This document shows, one piece after another, positions 24,868 to 34,017 of a DNA stretch of 64,000 bases (positions are counted from its first letter, which is position 1; each line of letters begins with the position of its first letter). Under the pieces are notes generated by a model. That model worked only from the letters and a program-made list of their open reading frames with translations. It searched no databases and had not been told where the DNA came from. The stretch is taken from positions 60,033,947 to 60,097,946 of the forward strand of contig CM067448.1 in assembly GCA_034508935.3 (NCBI GenBank), in the 5' to 3' direction. The position numbers and the translations under genes are program-made. Source of the stretch: Berghia stephanieae. Its lineage: Eukaryota; Mollusca; Gastropoda; Nudibranchia; Aeolidiidae.

Positions 24868-25935
24868 TTTTTTTTTAATTCAAACATTGTGAATATTCAA
24901 GGTCTAAATTTATTGACCACAAACCTCATTTAGGACAATCTGTAAAATGATGACATTTTTTACAGATGGATCTTCTAAAACATCAATCTGAGGACAAAAA
25001 TAAAACAAAATTAACATAAATATTTCATCATCAATTCTACTAAATCTGAATTGTCAATTCTTAAAATGAAATGCTTTGACATTTCCAGCAAAACTCATCA
25101 TGCCACATTTCACTTAAGTAAATTGCCGATTAAAGAGGCAAAAATTTACTGAAATTTTTATGTGCACACATCAATTGACCCCTATATTCCAGTAAAAAGA
25201 CACTAGATACTTCTTTTTTTCTGTTTGGCCGGTGATTAGAAAATACTGAGGTTTTTTAAAATATTGAATTCCATAAATATACAAAAATCGGCAACCTTGT
25301 GTAGAAAACAAACAAAAAAAGTTGAGAACTAACATCAGATAATAAAATAAATAATATTCCCTTTAATCATTCCATCTGGGAAATTTGTCTTTAGAGTCTA
25401 TTCCAAGAGAAGACTGGACAAACCCAGACATTAATTCGGTACCACCAACTGAGCTAGAGCGATGTTACTTGCTCAAGACCACACAGCACAGTGGGTACTT
25501 GTACTTGGTATCTTTCAGTATGAAGCAAAGACTGTACCGTTGAGCCGTGCTGCACCATTAGAGATGTCAGAATAATAAGCATATAGAGAAGGAGCAAATC
25601 CAATTTTCCTAATGGTTAATAAATATTATTATATCGGTGCATGAGTTTTAATTAATCTTAATTAATTAAATTAATTTTCAAGCATAAAGTCATTCACGAC
25701 TACCACAAACCTGGTGAAGCACAACATTGGTATCAGGGATGATATAGTGAGGTTTGGTAAAGAGACTGCTAGAACTGATGGGATTTTCCTCCAGCCGATC
25801 TTTGTCTGACGGTTCACAATCCTTGTCACAAGCCAGGGAACCACAACTTATGTCATCGCGGAGATAATGCTCCCTTACAATCTTGATCACACCACCATTC
25901 TTCCTTTTCTTGATGAAAACTTTATTTGTCAACAT
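460..25935 (-). CDS. DIS3: DIS3 (RRP44) exosome exoribonuclease and endonuclease, 23 coding exons
   Basis: Catalytic subunit of the nuclear RNA exosome, degrading and processing RNA 3'-5' with an added PIN endonuclease. Exons, high to low: 25935-25711, 24987-24925, 24465-24371, 23949-23768, 22421-22351, 21891-21736, 21211-21047, 20793-20671, 19819-19682, 19167-19021, 18292-18176, 17877-17776, 17088-17024, 12024-11940, 11202-11075, 9459-9373, 7955-7799, 6528-6308, 6002-5912, 5127-5050, 3760-3599, 2715-2605, 576-460. Phases agree throughout; the sum is 2886 nt, 961 aa plus stop (human 958). Seen: an N-terminal Cys cluster (C31, C36, C40); PIN domain with acidic residues D68, E96, D145, D172; cold-shock domains; RNB domain with the [11 protein letters not shown] motif (D472, D478, D480, D481) and [21 protein letters not shown]; a C-terminal S1 region ([10 protein letters not shown]) and a basic tail ending KKRKMKH. 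The start matches the family's [21 protein letters not shown] opening. Exon 11 has a GC donor. An LTR element lies in the intron between exons 13 and 14. DIS3 is preferred over DIS3L because of the intact PIN residues and close match along its length. Confidence 0.96.
577..2604 (-). other. last DIS3 intron: AT-rich, hairpin and one SINE
   Basis: No exon is seen here. About 1325-1435 is a weak inverted repeat (CTTGTGT-ACTTTTGACA against TGTCAAAATTTGACACAAG), possibly a small MITE remnant. A SINE-B copy occupies 2283-2556. The rest is featureless AT-rich DNA. Confidence 0.6.
2283..2556 (-). repeat. SINE-B copy 1 (tRNA-headed)
   Basis: Read on the minus strand it starts with a tRNA-like head: TAGCTCAGTTGG (box A) and GACCGAGATCCATCCC (box B-like). 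The body ends in GCTCCATCGGCCCAATGGCTCTGAAGGAC. Other good copies are at 5277, 6912, 42832 and 49376. No cloverleaf or acceptor stem remains, so it is not a tRNA gene. Confidence 0.8.
2822..2966. repeat. AAT/ATT/GAT microsatellite
   Basis: Runs of AAT with GAT and AAC interruptions, turning into ATT at the right end, so the tract can fold on itself. Confidence 0.9.
3355..3575. repeat. SINE-F inverted pair, hairpin
   Basis: The left arm (about 3393-3460) and right arm (about 3491-3560) are reverse complements around a 30-bp loop: CAAAGCAAGAAAGAAAAAT on the left, ATTTTTCTTTCTTGCTTTG on the right. It lies just 3' of DIS3 exon 21 within the intron. Related single copies are at 9925 and 10415. 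Confidence 0.75.
4686..5035. repeat. SINE-F head-to-head inverted pair
   Basis: Arms of about 120-130 bp (about 4692-4821 and 4856-4975) face each other across about 35 bp. Each arm has a tRNA-like head (CAGACCTTCTGATTACTGG and its complement) and the body GCCAGACAAAGCAAGAATG. A partial third copy of the tail follows to about 5035. Confidence 0.8.
5277..5528 (-). repeat. SINE-B copy 2
   Basis: Head on the minus strand reads TAGCTCAGTTGGTAGAGCAC; the tail contains GGCTCTGAATGAC. Same family as the copy at 2283. A G-run of more than 25 bases follows at 5590-5618 and a C-run at 5794-5809. Confidence 0.8.
6912..7152 (-). repeat. SINE-B copy 3
   Basis: Diverged copy in the DIS3 intron between exons 17 and 18. 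The head carries TGCTCAGTTGATAGAGCAT and the tail GGCCTAATGGCTCTGAAAG. Confidence 0.75.
7996..8499. mobile_element. hAT-type MITE, 504 bp, 8-bp TSD
   Basis: The left end CAAGGGTGAAAGTTG and right end CAACTTTCACCCCTA form terminal inverted repeats. Identical 8-bp target duplications GTCAAAAG flank it (7988-7995 and 8500-8507), the signature of hAT transposition. No transposase frame, so non-autonomous. Inside are small hairpins such as CAACCCCATCAGGGTTG. It sits in the DIS3 intron between exons 16 and 17. Confidence 0.85.
9925..10065 (-). repeat. SINE-F copy
   Basis: Body TAGATAAAGCAGAAAGAAAT and tRNA-like head (minus strand AGGTCTGAGATTCAATCCTC). Followed by a short AACAT-type repeat near 10075-10100. 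Confidence 0.65.
10276..10319. repeat. (CA)n microsatellite
   Basis: About 22 uninterrupted CA units in a DIS3 intron. Confidence 0.95.
10415..10505 (+). repeat. SINE-F fragment
   Basis: Contains CTTTCTGCTTTGTCTGGCAC, the family's tail portion, opposite in orientation to the copy 400 bp to its left. Confidence 0.6.
11675..11900 (+). repeat. SINE-C degenerate copy
   Basis: Matches the SINE-C body (GTCCTTGGAAAAAGGCTCTT, GTGTAAAATGAGTAC) and its tail (GATATTGCACAATAT...AAAGCT). The tRNA head is lost. Confidence 0.65.
12626..12800 (-). repeat. 3' LTR of the CsRn1-like element
   Basis: 175 bp, TG...CA ends on the minus strand; two differences from the other LTR. A G-rich polypurine tract lies immediately inside (12801-12815). 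Confidence 0.92.
16746..16920 (-). repeat. 5' LTR of the CsRn1-like element
   Basis: 175 bp, same ends as the 3' LTR. The tRNA-Trp-type primer site follows directly inside it at about 16730-16744. Confidence 0.92.
17500..17712 (-). repeat. SINE-A copy 1 (tRNA-headed) with CA tract
   Basis: The minus strand starts TGGCTCAGTGGTACGGTCTT (box A) with GAGTTCGATTACCC (box B), then a body ending in GGGATGAATAAA-like sequence. A short (CA)n at 17709-17732 adjoins the head. Confidence 0.75.
17878..18175 (-). other. GC-AG intron 11 of DIS3
   Basis: Exon 11 ends TTGGAG and the intron begins GCAAGC; the next exon starts after TGATCAG. The protein across the joint (NLE then [11 protein letters not shown]) is highly conserved, so the junction is fixed and the donor is GC, not GT. 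The intron is AT-rich with a local duplication of a stretch containing AAGCCCTCGCTA. Confidence 0.85.
18515..18840. repeat. nested SINE-B tail, ATT-tailed insert and SINE-A head
   Basis: SINE-B tail halves (GTCCTTTGGAGC... and GCAATTGCTTGCTATCCTTT) are split by about 80 bp ending in GCGCTTAATAAATGTGCACT and (ATT)n. The SINE-A head (GTACCTTTCGGGTACGAAGC) follows at 18775-18835. The order implies the ATT-tailed element inserted into an older SINE-B. Confidence 0.6.
19997..20289 (-). repeat. SINE-C copy 1 (tRNA-headed)
   Basis: Minus strand: head GCTATGTGGTCTTGTGGTAT, then CACTCGCTTTCGGAT and box B-like GGTTTGAGCC. The body has GTGTAAAATGAGTACCTGGC and the end GATATTGCGCTATATAAAAG. The head resembles tRNA-Pro or tRNA-Glu. 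Confidence 0.85.
21455..21632. repeat. AAT-rich microsatellite with ATG end
   Basis: AAT/AAG/AAC runs from about 21455, ending in (ATC)n at 21605-21630, in a DIS3 intron. Confidence 0.9.
22490..23405. repeat. tandem amplification of a SINE-B segment, split by SINE-A
   Basis: Four units begin near 22518, 22623, 22729 and 22816 (spacing about 87-106 bp), each with CGCCTCACAAGCAAAA, ATTGATC and CTCTGACCCCACTCC, which are the inner part of SINE-B. A fifth unit lies at 23336-23405. A plus-strand SINE-A copy (23112-23325, head GTGGCTCAGCAGTACAGTCT) inserted between them. Confidence 0.7.
24836..24864. repeat. (CA)n microsatellite
   Basis: About 14 CA units followed by a T-run, in the intron between DIS3 exons 2 and 3. 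Confidence 0.9.
25350..25560 (-). repeat. SINE-A copy 3
   Basis: Shares GAAATTTGTCTTTAGAGTCT, the CACACAGCACAGTGGGTA body and the head end GAAGCAAAGACTGTACC with the copies at 17500 and 23112. Confidence 0.7.
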
Positions 25936-26033
25936 GGTGGTAAATTGGGCAATGATCCCTTCATTCAAAACCTAGAAAAAGACTGAACAAAAGAAAACTC
26001 ATAATCCATTGATTGACACTGATCTGTCAGGAC

Positions 26034-26041
26034 TGACGTCA
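26034..26041 (-). promoter_or_regulatory. CRE-like palindrome upstream of DIS3
   Basis: A perfect TGACGTCA lies 99 nt upstream of the DIS3 start codon, where a CREB/ATF site would be expected in a promoter. No TATA box is evident. The surrounding bases (CGTCATAAAAA, then GTGTCA) resemble a stretch near 1368-1400, so the site could be part of a dispersed repeat. Confidence 0.35.
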
Positions 26042-26552
26042 TAAAAACAGAAGTGTCATGTTAAAATCAGAGGAACATTTCTGAGAAAATCATCACTGAA
26101 AATTAGCGGACAGGCTTTCTCCTGCAATCTTGATAGCCGGCATGCCTACCACAGCAGGCAATCTCCTATGCATGTAATAAAAACTGGATGTCCATCATAA
26201 ACTAATTTTAGCGGCAGTAGGGGCACATTACAACTCAAATATCTTTACATTATACAACTTTGACAATACTAATAATGCGGCCGACCATTGGTAGCATGTT
26301 TTCTATACATAATGTCATAAAGGTCAAATTTTAGGAGCCGATGTGATTTGATTTATTTAAAAGACTTATTCTTACTTATAGGTGTAAGTGATTAGCAGTC
26401 TTTTAGGATCGATAATCTTTAACTCCTGTGTATACAGATTTCCAGCAAGCTTCCCATATCTCAAGCCCATCCAGTCTAAATTCTTCCATATACATGACAT
26501 GTATGTTCACCCTCCTTATGTCCAGTACCACTAAAAGCAGTCACGAGAGAGA

Positions 26553-26745
26553 TGATGATCGGGTGAGAATATCGAGAAGGAGCGGTGGCTAAGCTAACCC
26601 TACCTGTTGGTTAGTACAGGGTTGAGAATAGCAAGAAGGTGCCACTACCTCTATTCTCACCCGGATTGAGGTCGAACGCTTTTCTATTCTCACACAGGGT
26701 GAGAGCTCGACTTTTTCTATTCTCACCCATGATGAGAATAGAGGC
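26553..26745. repeat. cluster of GGGTGAGAATAGA-like motifs in both orientations
   Basis: At least six imperfect copies in under 200 bp: GGGTGAGAATAT, GGGTTGAGAATAGC, TCTATTCTCACCCGG, TCTATTCTCACACAGG, TCTATTCTCACCCAT and GATGAGAATAGAGG. Opposed copies can pair. About 600 bp upstream of the DIS3 start. Function unknown. Confidence 0.7.
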
Positions 26746-27254
26746 AGCCTTTCTCTATGACTAATGGTTCCAGAGATATTTCTATGTTTCTGTTGAAATT
26801 TTTAGTCAATTTGACAGAATCTGTGATCGCACTGCTGCCTCAAAACCAGCATCTCGCGGCGATCGGGGAAAGTTTGGGTTTTGCAGTCAACATGACCCAC
26901 TTATTGTTTTCAGTAATTTAGTTTCAATTAAAAAATAAATGGCAAGTGTTCGGTATCATTTTAAAGGTCAGAAAATAAGCTTATTTTTATATAATTCATT
27001 ATTATGTATGGAAAGTATTGAAAAATTTAAGGTTAAAGTTAAATGAAAATGGAAAAAAAAAAAATGAGGTTTTTGTCCTAAAAATAAAAAGTGGGGTTGC
27101 GGTTGATGGCGAGTGAGTGAGTTTATCAATTTTTATTAAACTTGACACGAGATTATCTCCAATTAATTGTCTATCGATGTATCATGTATAATTAAAATGT
27201 ATCCATGATTTAAAAGTTCTTATAATTCAAAAATTGATAAATTTTTACTTCATT

Positions 27255-29085
27255 AGCTTTCTGAGAACGAAGTGGCAATTAGGACCCGAATCTGAATTGC
27301 TTCTCGTGGCAATTCGGACTCTTGCCACAATGCGCCTGCGCAATCACAGGAAGTGTCGGAAGTGGACGATGGGTCGAAAGTGAAGCGTGGTAGGGTGGGG
27401 GGAAGGTGCTCGTTCTCAGTTGTAAGTTGTCAGTCGGTAGGAGGGCGAATGAGCGAGCAAGTCACATTTTAGAACTCCCGAAGATGACTAACCTTCAAAA
27501 GCGGTGATCTATTATTCTCCTTTGTCTTACTTTTTCTTGGGTACTTTTTAATTGTAATTCTAGAACCTTTAACTATCCAATTTCTCCCTTTTTAATGGCG
27601 CTGATAAGACCTAAATGTGTTGCAAGCGACTTAAAAAACAAAAACAATCTAAATATTCGTGGTCTTTGGGAGATTACAATTGTAGTCGCTATTGTTAACG
27701 TTAACAATCAATTTGCCCTCGCATAGATAAAAGAGTGTCTTTGTGTTGGAAGATTTATTTGATTTGCCATGAGCATGTTGCAAAAGGTAGATGCATGACA
27801 TATCTACAATATATATTTTGCCATTTGTGGCCGCGAAAAAGTGGGGGGAAAGGAAAATAATATGACTTTGGGCTTTCAGCGTTTTATTTAAAAGGCAGTA
27901 TGGGTCGGGCTTTGACAAAAGGCAGAATCTTAATTCTTTTTAAATTAAAAAATGCTGTTTTATTTCTAAATATAAAAATAGAGGCGATTCTTGGCGGCAA
28001 ACCATACAATAGAGCCACTGGGGTAGGTGCAGAGTACCGTCTAATACTAATATTATTAGATAATACTGAACTAGGTGCCTATTAATAAAATAAGCACTGG
28101 TTGAATAGGAGAGAAAATTAATGATCAACTGGTAATGGGATTGGGGAGTAACCAGCGACTTCTCAAGTAGACGATGGGGGCAACCATTAACATCTCCACA
28201 ACCCACAAACGACCGACTGGGTGGGGATCCTGACCTCCCATAGCGGGCAGGGAGGTACATACTGTGTCTTCTATCCCTTTATATCTGTTTTCCAACATGC
28301 TTTCTGTCTTTGTCTCGGAATGAGATTACTTGGTTTTGTCCTGGCACTGGCCGGAATCCTGGCTGGGAGGGAAACAGTCAAATGCATAGTTATTGTTTTG
28401 GGAGATGATATTTTTTTCCTTGTAAATCATCTCTCTGTTATGTATTATTATTTTTATTTTGAATGTATAATGTAAGCATTTGAGTGTGTTCCTCTTTGTT
28501 GGATTTTGTGCTTGTGTCTGGATGAGACGTGTAGGTGATTTCAAACTAAGTACATTGGTGGTATGCTCTTGGAATCTACATCTGATCCCTATTTGTTCTC
28601 AGTTCCCCTTTGTCTTATTTTTTCTTGGGTGCTTTAATTGTAATTCTAGAACTTTTTACTATCCCATTTTCTTCCTTTTTACTGGCGCTGATATAACCTA
28701 AATGTGTTGCAAACGCCGTAAAACCCTTAAGAACAAAAAAACAAAAACAAACAAACGACCGAGGCGCTGGACTCAGGGGAGAACATGGTGATACGAGATC
28801 AAAGAGAAAAAGCCGCCGGCTCTTAGGTTGTGGAAATGGTTGTTGGGGGGTGGGGGGGAGAGTGAGAGTGTGTGTGTGTGTGATTATTCTGTTTTTAATG
28901 ACTTAGAGATACTCATGTGTGTGTGTGTGTGTGTGTGTGTCTTTACGAAGACCAAATTGTCACAGGAGGCACTTCAACATCAGGGTCCGAATTGCCATGG
29001 GAGGCAATTCAGACTCGAGTCCGAATTGCCACAGGAAGCAATTCAGACTCGGGTCCGAATAGCCTTTTCCTTCTGAGAAATACAA
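27255..29085. mobile_element. region bounded by about 70-bp inverted repeats
   Basis: 27255-27320 is the reverse complement of about 29010-29083 with few mismatches (core CCGAATTGCCAC-GGAAGCAATTC). The right end has additional tandem copies of the core from 28975. No transposase is seen inside. The interior holds a truncated retroposon D tail (about 27505-27660) and a full D copy. Possibly a foldback or MITE-like element. Confidence 0.5.
28217..28750 (+). mobile_element. retroposon D, full copy with 12-bp TSD
   Basis: 534 bp, starting CTGGGTGGGGATCCTGACC and ending ...TGTGTTGCAAACGCCGTAAA then an A/AAC-rich tail. Flanked by exact 12-bp repeats ACAAACGACCGA (28205-28216 and 28751-28762), so it was inserted by target-primed reverse transcription. 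No tRNA head and no convincing ORF. Other copies share the same 5' end. Confidence 0.8.
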
Positions 29086-29619
29086 TCTCAATCAGGAATT
29101 AAGAATGAAACACACCGTTAGTGTTAGAAAGCTTGTTTTGTGCCCTTTAACATGATACCAAAAGTAGTCACATAGGTTCACAAATAACGCCATGGTGACC
29201 AAAACAGTAGAGGGCCAAAAATAAAGTTCCAAAAAAACGAGTTTCACCTTACAGTACAGTGAGCCTACCGGCGGCCACTGAACTTGAACTGGAGTGAGTT
29301 ATCACGACAACTTTTATTTGGAAGTTGAGAGGGGCGACCTGGTTGGGTCATCTGCTGTTGTTTTGAAACTGATGTAAAGTGCTTATAAGTTCTATTTGCC
29401 CAAACTTGAAGTCATTGTAGACAGAACAATTTACAAAACAAACCTGTTATAAAGTATATGTACCACACATGTTTTTCAACGTTTACCTTGCAATTTCTTT
29501 GGAATTGAACTGAATTGCAAAGGAAGAGCAAGAGGCAGGTAACAGTTTTTGCGGTTACCATAAAAAAGAATTATGACGTTCAAAATATAGTTCGTTATTT
29601 TATTAAATGAAATTTAATA

Positions 29620-29875
29620 CAGTGGAACCTCCCGATTACGACACCTCCGAATAGCGACAACCTCCTGATAACGACATTGGCCCGTGGTCCCGATTTTTTT
29701 TAAGATCAGTAAAGAAAACCTCCAAATAACGACGGACTTTTTTGATAAAACCTCTGAATAACGACATCATTTGGCGATTTTCGGCAGTTCTCGTAGATAT
29801 CTGATACTAAAAATATCGAGTATGAGTACTCAAAGTTTATAGAACAGTAAAGGAAGGTGCCCCAAACGTAAACAA
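29620..29875 (+). mobile_element. pogo/Tigger-like terminal region, left
   Basis: Begins CAGTGGAACCTCCCGATTAC after a TA dinucleotide, the typical pogo/Tigger end, with subterminal repeats CCTCCGAATAGCGACAACC and CCTCTGAATAACGACA. The block AAAGGAAGGTGCCCC near 29846 recurs inverted at about 37741. Confidence 0.7.
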
Positions 29876-31785
29876 GGTCTAGAAGCACGTGGCAGACCAC
29901 ATGTTCCTGTCTTGACAGCTCACGTTCCAATGTAAATTATAGAAAAAAATAACCTTTAAAATTTGGCTGTTATGTGGCAAAAGAAACACATATTCATAAA
30001 TACTCGATCACGCGTCAAATAATATCTAAATATTGATTTTTTATTAAACAAATCGTAAAATTTATCAAAAATTACTGTCGGTCTATTTTTAGACCACGGT
30101 CAATCTCATTCTCCAAAATCAATGCGCTTGTGTGAACAAAACAAGAACTATTTGAAATCTGGTTTTCGGAATAATTTAGCCATATACAAAGAATTTAAAT
30201 AAATAACTATTTTATTTGTACGTATTTGTTTTTAACTGACTGAGTATTATCTACAATTTGAACGACAAAAACGGGAGACCTGTTTTGTGCGCAACGTTGT
30301 CCGGCTGCTAAAGTTCCTAATCACCAGAAAAGAATGGCAGTCCAACTCATGCAAAGGTAAGATGCCAATTTCAGTGTTTGAGTTTGTAATTTGTATCGAT
30401 TGGTTTTGAGAGAAGGAAACGATTTAGTTCAATGTTAATCCATAATAGCGTTCGGGTATTTAACTTTGGATGTCTCACCGGCATAATTTTAGAATGCTTT
30501 GTTTATTTGTTTTCATTTCACTTCGCAATTTGACTGCTGTCAGTCATTACAAATTACAGTTACAGTTACAGTACAGCTTCACTCGCCGATTCTCACTTAC
30601 AGAGTTTACGTTTCCTTCACTCATGTCTGCTTCATGCTCATTCAGTGAGTGATTCGAATACTACTCTGTGAGAGAACACACTTTTCGTAATTTATGACAT
30701 TTTATGGGTAACGTTTACAGTCTAGAACGTGTGTCAGTGTCAGCGTCAGTCATAACTTGACCGAAAAACAAAACAGAAAGGAACAAAAAAAAGAGCAGAC
30801 ACCCCCCTCCTCAGTAGTTGAAATCTCAACAAAAGTTGTTTTTTTAAATCCTCATCTTTCGTGGCGCGTAGCTTTCACCGCTTGTCATATTTTATTGACT
30901 CTCGCTCTTTCCTGACCTGATAATAATAATAGATTTCGAAACAGTCTTCATTCTCTCATTATCTATTCATGACTGGAACTGGAAAAGGAACAAGACAAAG
31001 GGTCTCTGCCACCGATTTTCAATATCTTGTGTTGTTTGAGGGATTTAAGTTGGTAGCCGTTTTTGCCACATAAGACTTGTTGTTATTGTTTTTGCTGAGA
31101 GTCGATGGGATAAGGAATGGCAGAGAGGGAGGAAGGGGTGAAAAAATGAGAATGTCTGGGAAAAGAAAATGTCCCACTCAACCCCTTCTCGCATCTTTGA
31201 TATTTGGCAGGTGTCAAACTACATGTATGACGTTTTGGATCTTCCAAGCCGTTTCGCCTTATTTGGTCGGTAGCTCTGTGAAAGAAAACATACAATTGTA
31301 AAATGCAGGGAGTGCGGTCTGATATTTTCGTCGTCGCTATGATTATTCCCAGACAGGGTCTGCCAATAACGAAAATTGGTTATTCCCAGACCGATAGAGG
31401 AAAAAAAAAAACAATATTTTTTTATTTAAAAAAAAAATAAAAACAATTTTAAGAAATTCATGCTCAGAAACGGAACAAGGCCAAACAAAAAAGGATAAAG
31501 GAATAGACTCGCTCCAAAAAAAAAAAAAGATTTTAAAAAAAAGGGGGGGGGGGGGGGGGGGGGGGGGGGAGAGCGATTGAATGAATCTGTGCAGCTAAAA
31601 TGAGCAACGAGTTTCCCTTGGCTCAAGAGGAATGAAAATGAAAAAAACTGTGTTTAAGTTTTTGTATGAGTGTTGTGGGGGTCGTGGGGTTTTGTTACAG
31701 TTTTATACTTATAGATAGAATGCGGTTGGCCAAGGAGTTCACAACATTGCCATCCGGAAGTATAACGGACCAACACACAAACTCT

Positions 31786-31915
31786 GTGTAACCATGAACT
31801 TTTATAGTCTGGTTAATACAGTTTAGTGAGAACAACTCACAAACGCGGATGGCAAAAACAATAACAAAGGCCTGAGTGACGTCATCTGCATACTATCTAT
31901 ACACATCCCTGTTAG
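31786..31915. repeat. 130-bp repeat shared with 57395
   Basis: TGTGTAACCATGAAC, TTTATAGTCTGGTTAATACA and ACGCGGATGGCAAAAA occur here and again near 57395-57525 in the same order. Family unknown. Confidence 0.7.
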
Positions 31916-32542
31916 TTCAATCTATTTTGGGGGTAATGATCAAGTGGGGCCTGGTCCCACAACTCTTTACGGATTTACCTTGGATTGAAATGAAAACTAA
32001 ACCTCTCTGATTACTTTAGATTACCTAATTTTATTTCATACGTTTTTTTATGAAGAAGAAGCTTTTTAGGATTTTGTAATTCATAGGAAACACCATGATA
32101 TGTGACATGATGTCTTATCTAAATTTTGCCTGAGGAATGATAAGCCAACAATTTTGAAAAGCTCTCTCTATTGATCGAATTATCAAAAATTTTATTTGTG
32201 ATCAGATATTTTATTTGACTTTAAAGTGAAATCTAGAGGCATTAAAAAATATTCAATGTTTATTAGACTTTTCTTATGTGATCAAAAAGTTAAATACAGG
32301 AAATACTGATCAAATGAGTTCACCAGAAGGTAAATAAAAGCCCATTTTTTAAAAGCTAATCGACATTGGTTATGTAATCTTGCCTTCATGATCATAAATC
32401 TCTGATAAAATTAGACCTGACACAACGGTTTTAGTTTTAACAACCTAGTGGTATCTGAGTTCCAGGTCCATTATGTTTTCTAATGTTTTTATTGAATATA
32501 AGCAAACCATTAAGAAATAGGTCATGTCTATATATTCAACAT

Positions 32543-32790
32543 TGAATGGTATTTCTTCTTACATTGAAATAAGTGGTTCTTTAGAGTAATAAGGCTCATG
32601 GAACTGGAGTTATTCCTGTTTCTGTAACATGAAGCAACAGACCTTAAATAGTGCTTGATAACTTTCTTTAAACAATAAATGGTATTTCATCTTACTTTGA
32701 AATAATTGGTCCTTTAGAGTCATAAGGCTCATGGAACTGGAGTTTTTCCTGTAACATGAAGCAACAGACTGTAACAAGTGCTTGATGAAC
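32543..32790. repeat. tandem pair containing SINE-B tails
   Basis: Two units about 137 bp apart, each with AATGGTATTTC-TCTTAC, AAGGCTCATGGAACTGGAGT and ACATGAAGCAACAGAC. A local duplication of a SINE-B tail and its flank. Confidence 0.7.
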
Positions 32791-34017
32791 TCTGAATAAG
32801 TTGCACATTTACATTTTACTTGTAGAGTTAGATCCAGTTATTCATTCAAACATTGCTATCTTAATTTCAAATTGGCATTTAATTAATAATAATAAATATA
32901 AAGTTAAATAAATCCAATGATAATAATTGATAAAATAAGATAATTATAACTTTTATTCATTGGTTGGTCCATATGAATTTTACTTTATGATTTTGTGTGA
33001 GATGATATTGCTTTTTATGGGACCATGGGAAAATGGTTTAGGATGCCATGCTTATCTTTTTTTTTCAGATCTAAATAACATTACAACAAGAATGAGTCTC
33101 TGCATTCCTTTAATTGTTCTGGAAGCATTGGCCTGCCTATACCATGGGAATTAAACAATTTATATTCAGGAAGAAGTATCATTATTATTATTATTATCAT
33201 CATCATCATTGAGTCATATCCTTCAAGATTATCAAAATGGCTTTCATTTGTTACTGTATCTTATAGAGTTCCTCATATATCATTATGGACCCTTCTATGT
33301 TTTTTTAATGGAATTAATGTTTTTATTCTATATTCTTCATAAAACCTCTCAGCTTTATTGACCTACCAAGTATAATCTAGAGACTAGAGAGCGGTGATTG
33401 AGAGAACAGGACCATATTTTGCTTTCGAGCGTTTCTTAATTTTAAAAGCAGCTTACTGTAGTTTGTAAAGATTTTAAAAAACTTTTTTCTAATGACAGCG
33501 TCTAATACACGTTAAAACCAATGCATTTCTATCCCGTTGTAATTTTTGGCAGTGGTATCTCCATTTTAATGGTATTGGCTCCTGTTTCTTTATACAAATG
33601 CCCTGTGAGCTTGTTATACACTCGAAAGAAACATTTACATAGGGAAGTCAAGAAGAATATAGCAAAAGAAACCTGCTTCCTTGGTTATGAATAAGAAATT
33701 TAAAAAGAAATAGGCAAATATCTCTTTATCTTGTCTACCATTTAACTTTCTAATTATTTTTAAAAGTTTATTATATCCTTTTCTATATTTATAATTTAAT
33801 TTATCAACAAGATAAGAGTACTGATGAATCTATTTATGTAGCTGATTTGTAATGGTAGTAGAATTTGATAGATGGGACCATGTGATGTTGCATATCAGAA
33901 CCTTTCTTAATCAAAGCTTTTGCTAAGGCTCTTAAATCACAGATTTAAAAAAATGGAACTACACAGTTTCAGTAATAATTATCAATTTTCTTTATTTTTT
34001 TTCTTTCTCTTTCACAG
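32791..34017. other. AT-rich stretch, no gene seen
   Basis: A short (ATT)/(ATC) tract at 33181-33209. Otherwise no repeat family or coding signal that I can support. Confidence 0.5.

Noticed and set aside
28221-28475. 84-aa hydrophobic plus-strand frame
   Set aside because: Lies wholly in retroposon D; the frame is not kept in the copies at 40.9 and 52.9 kb.
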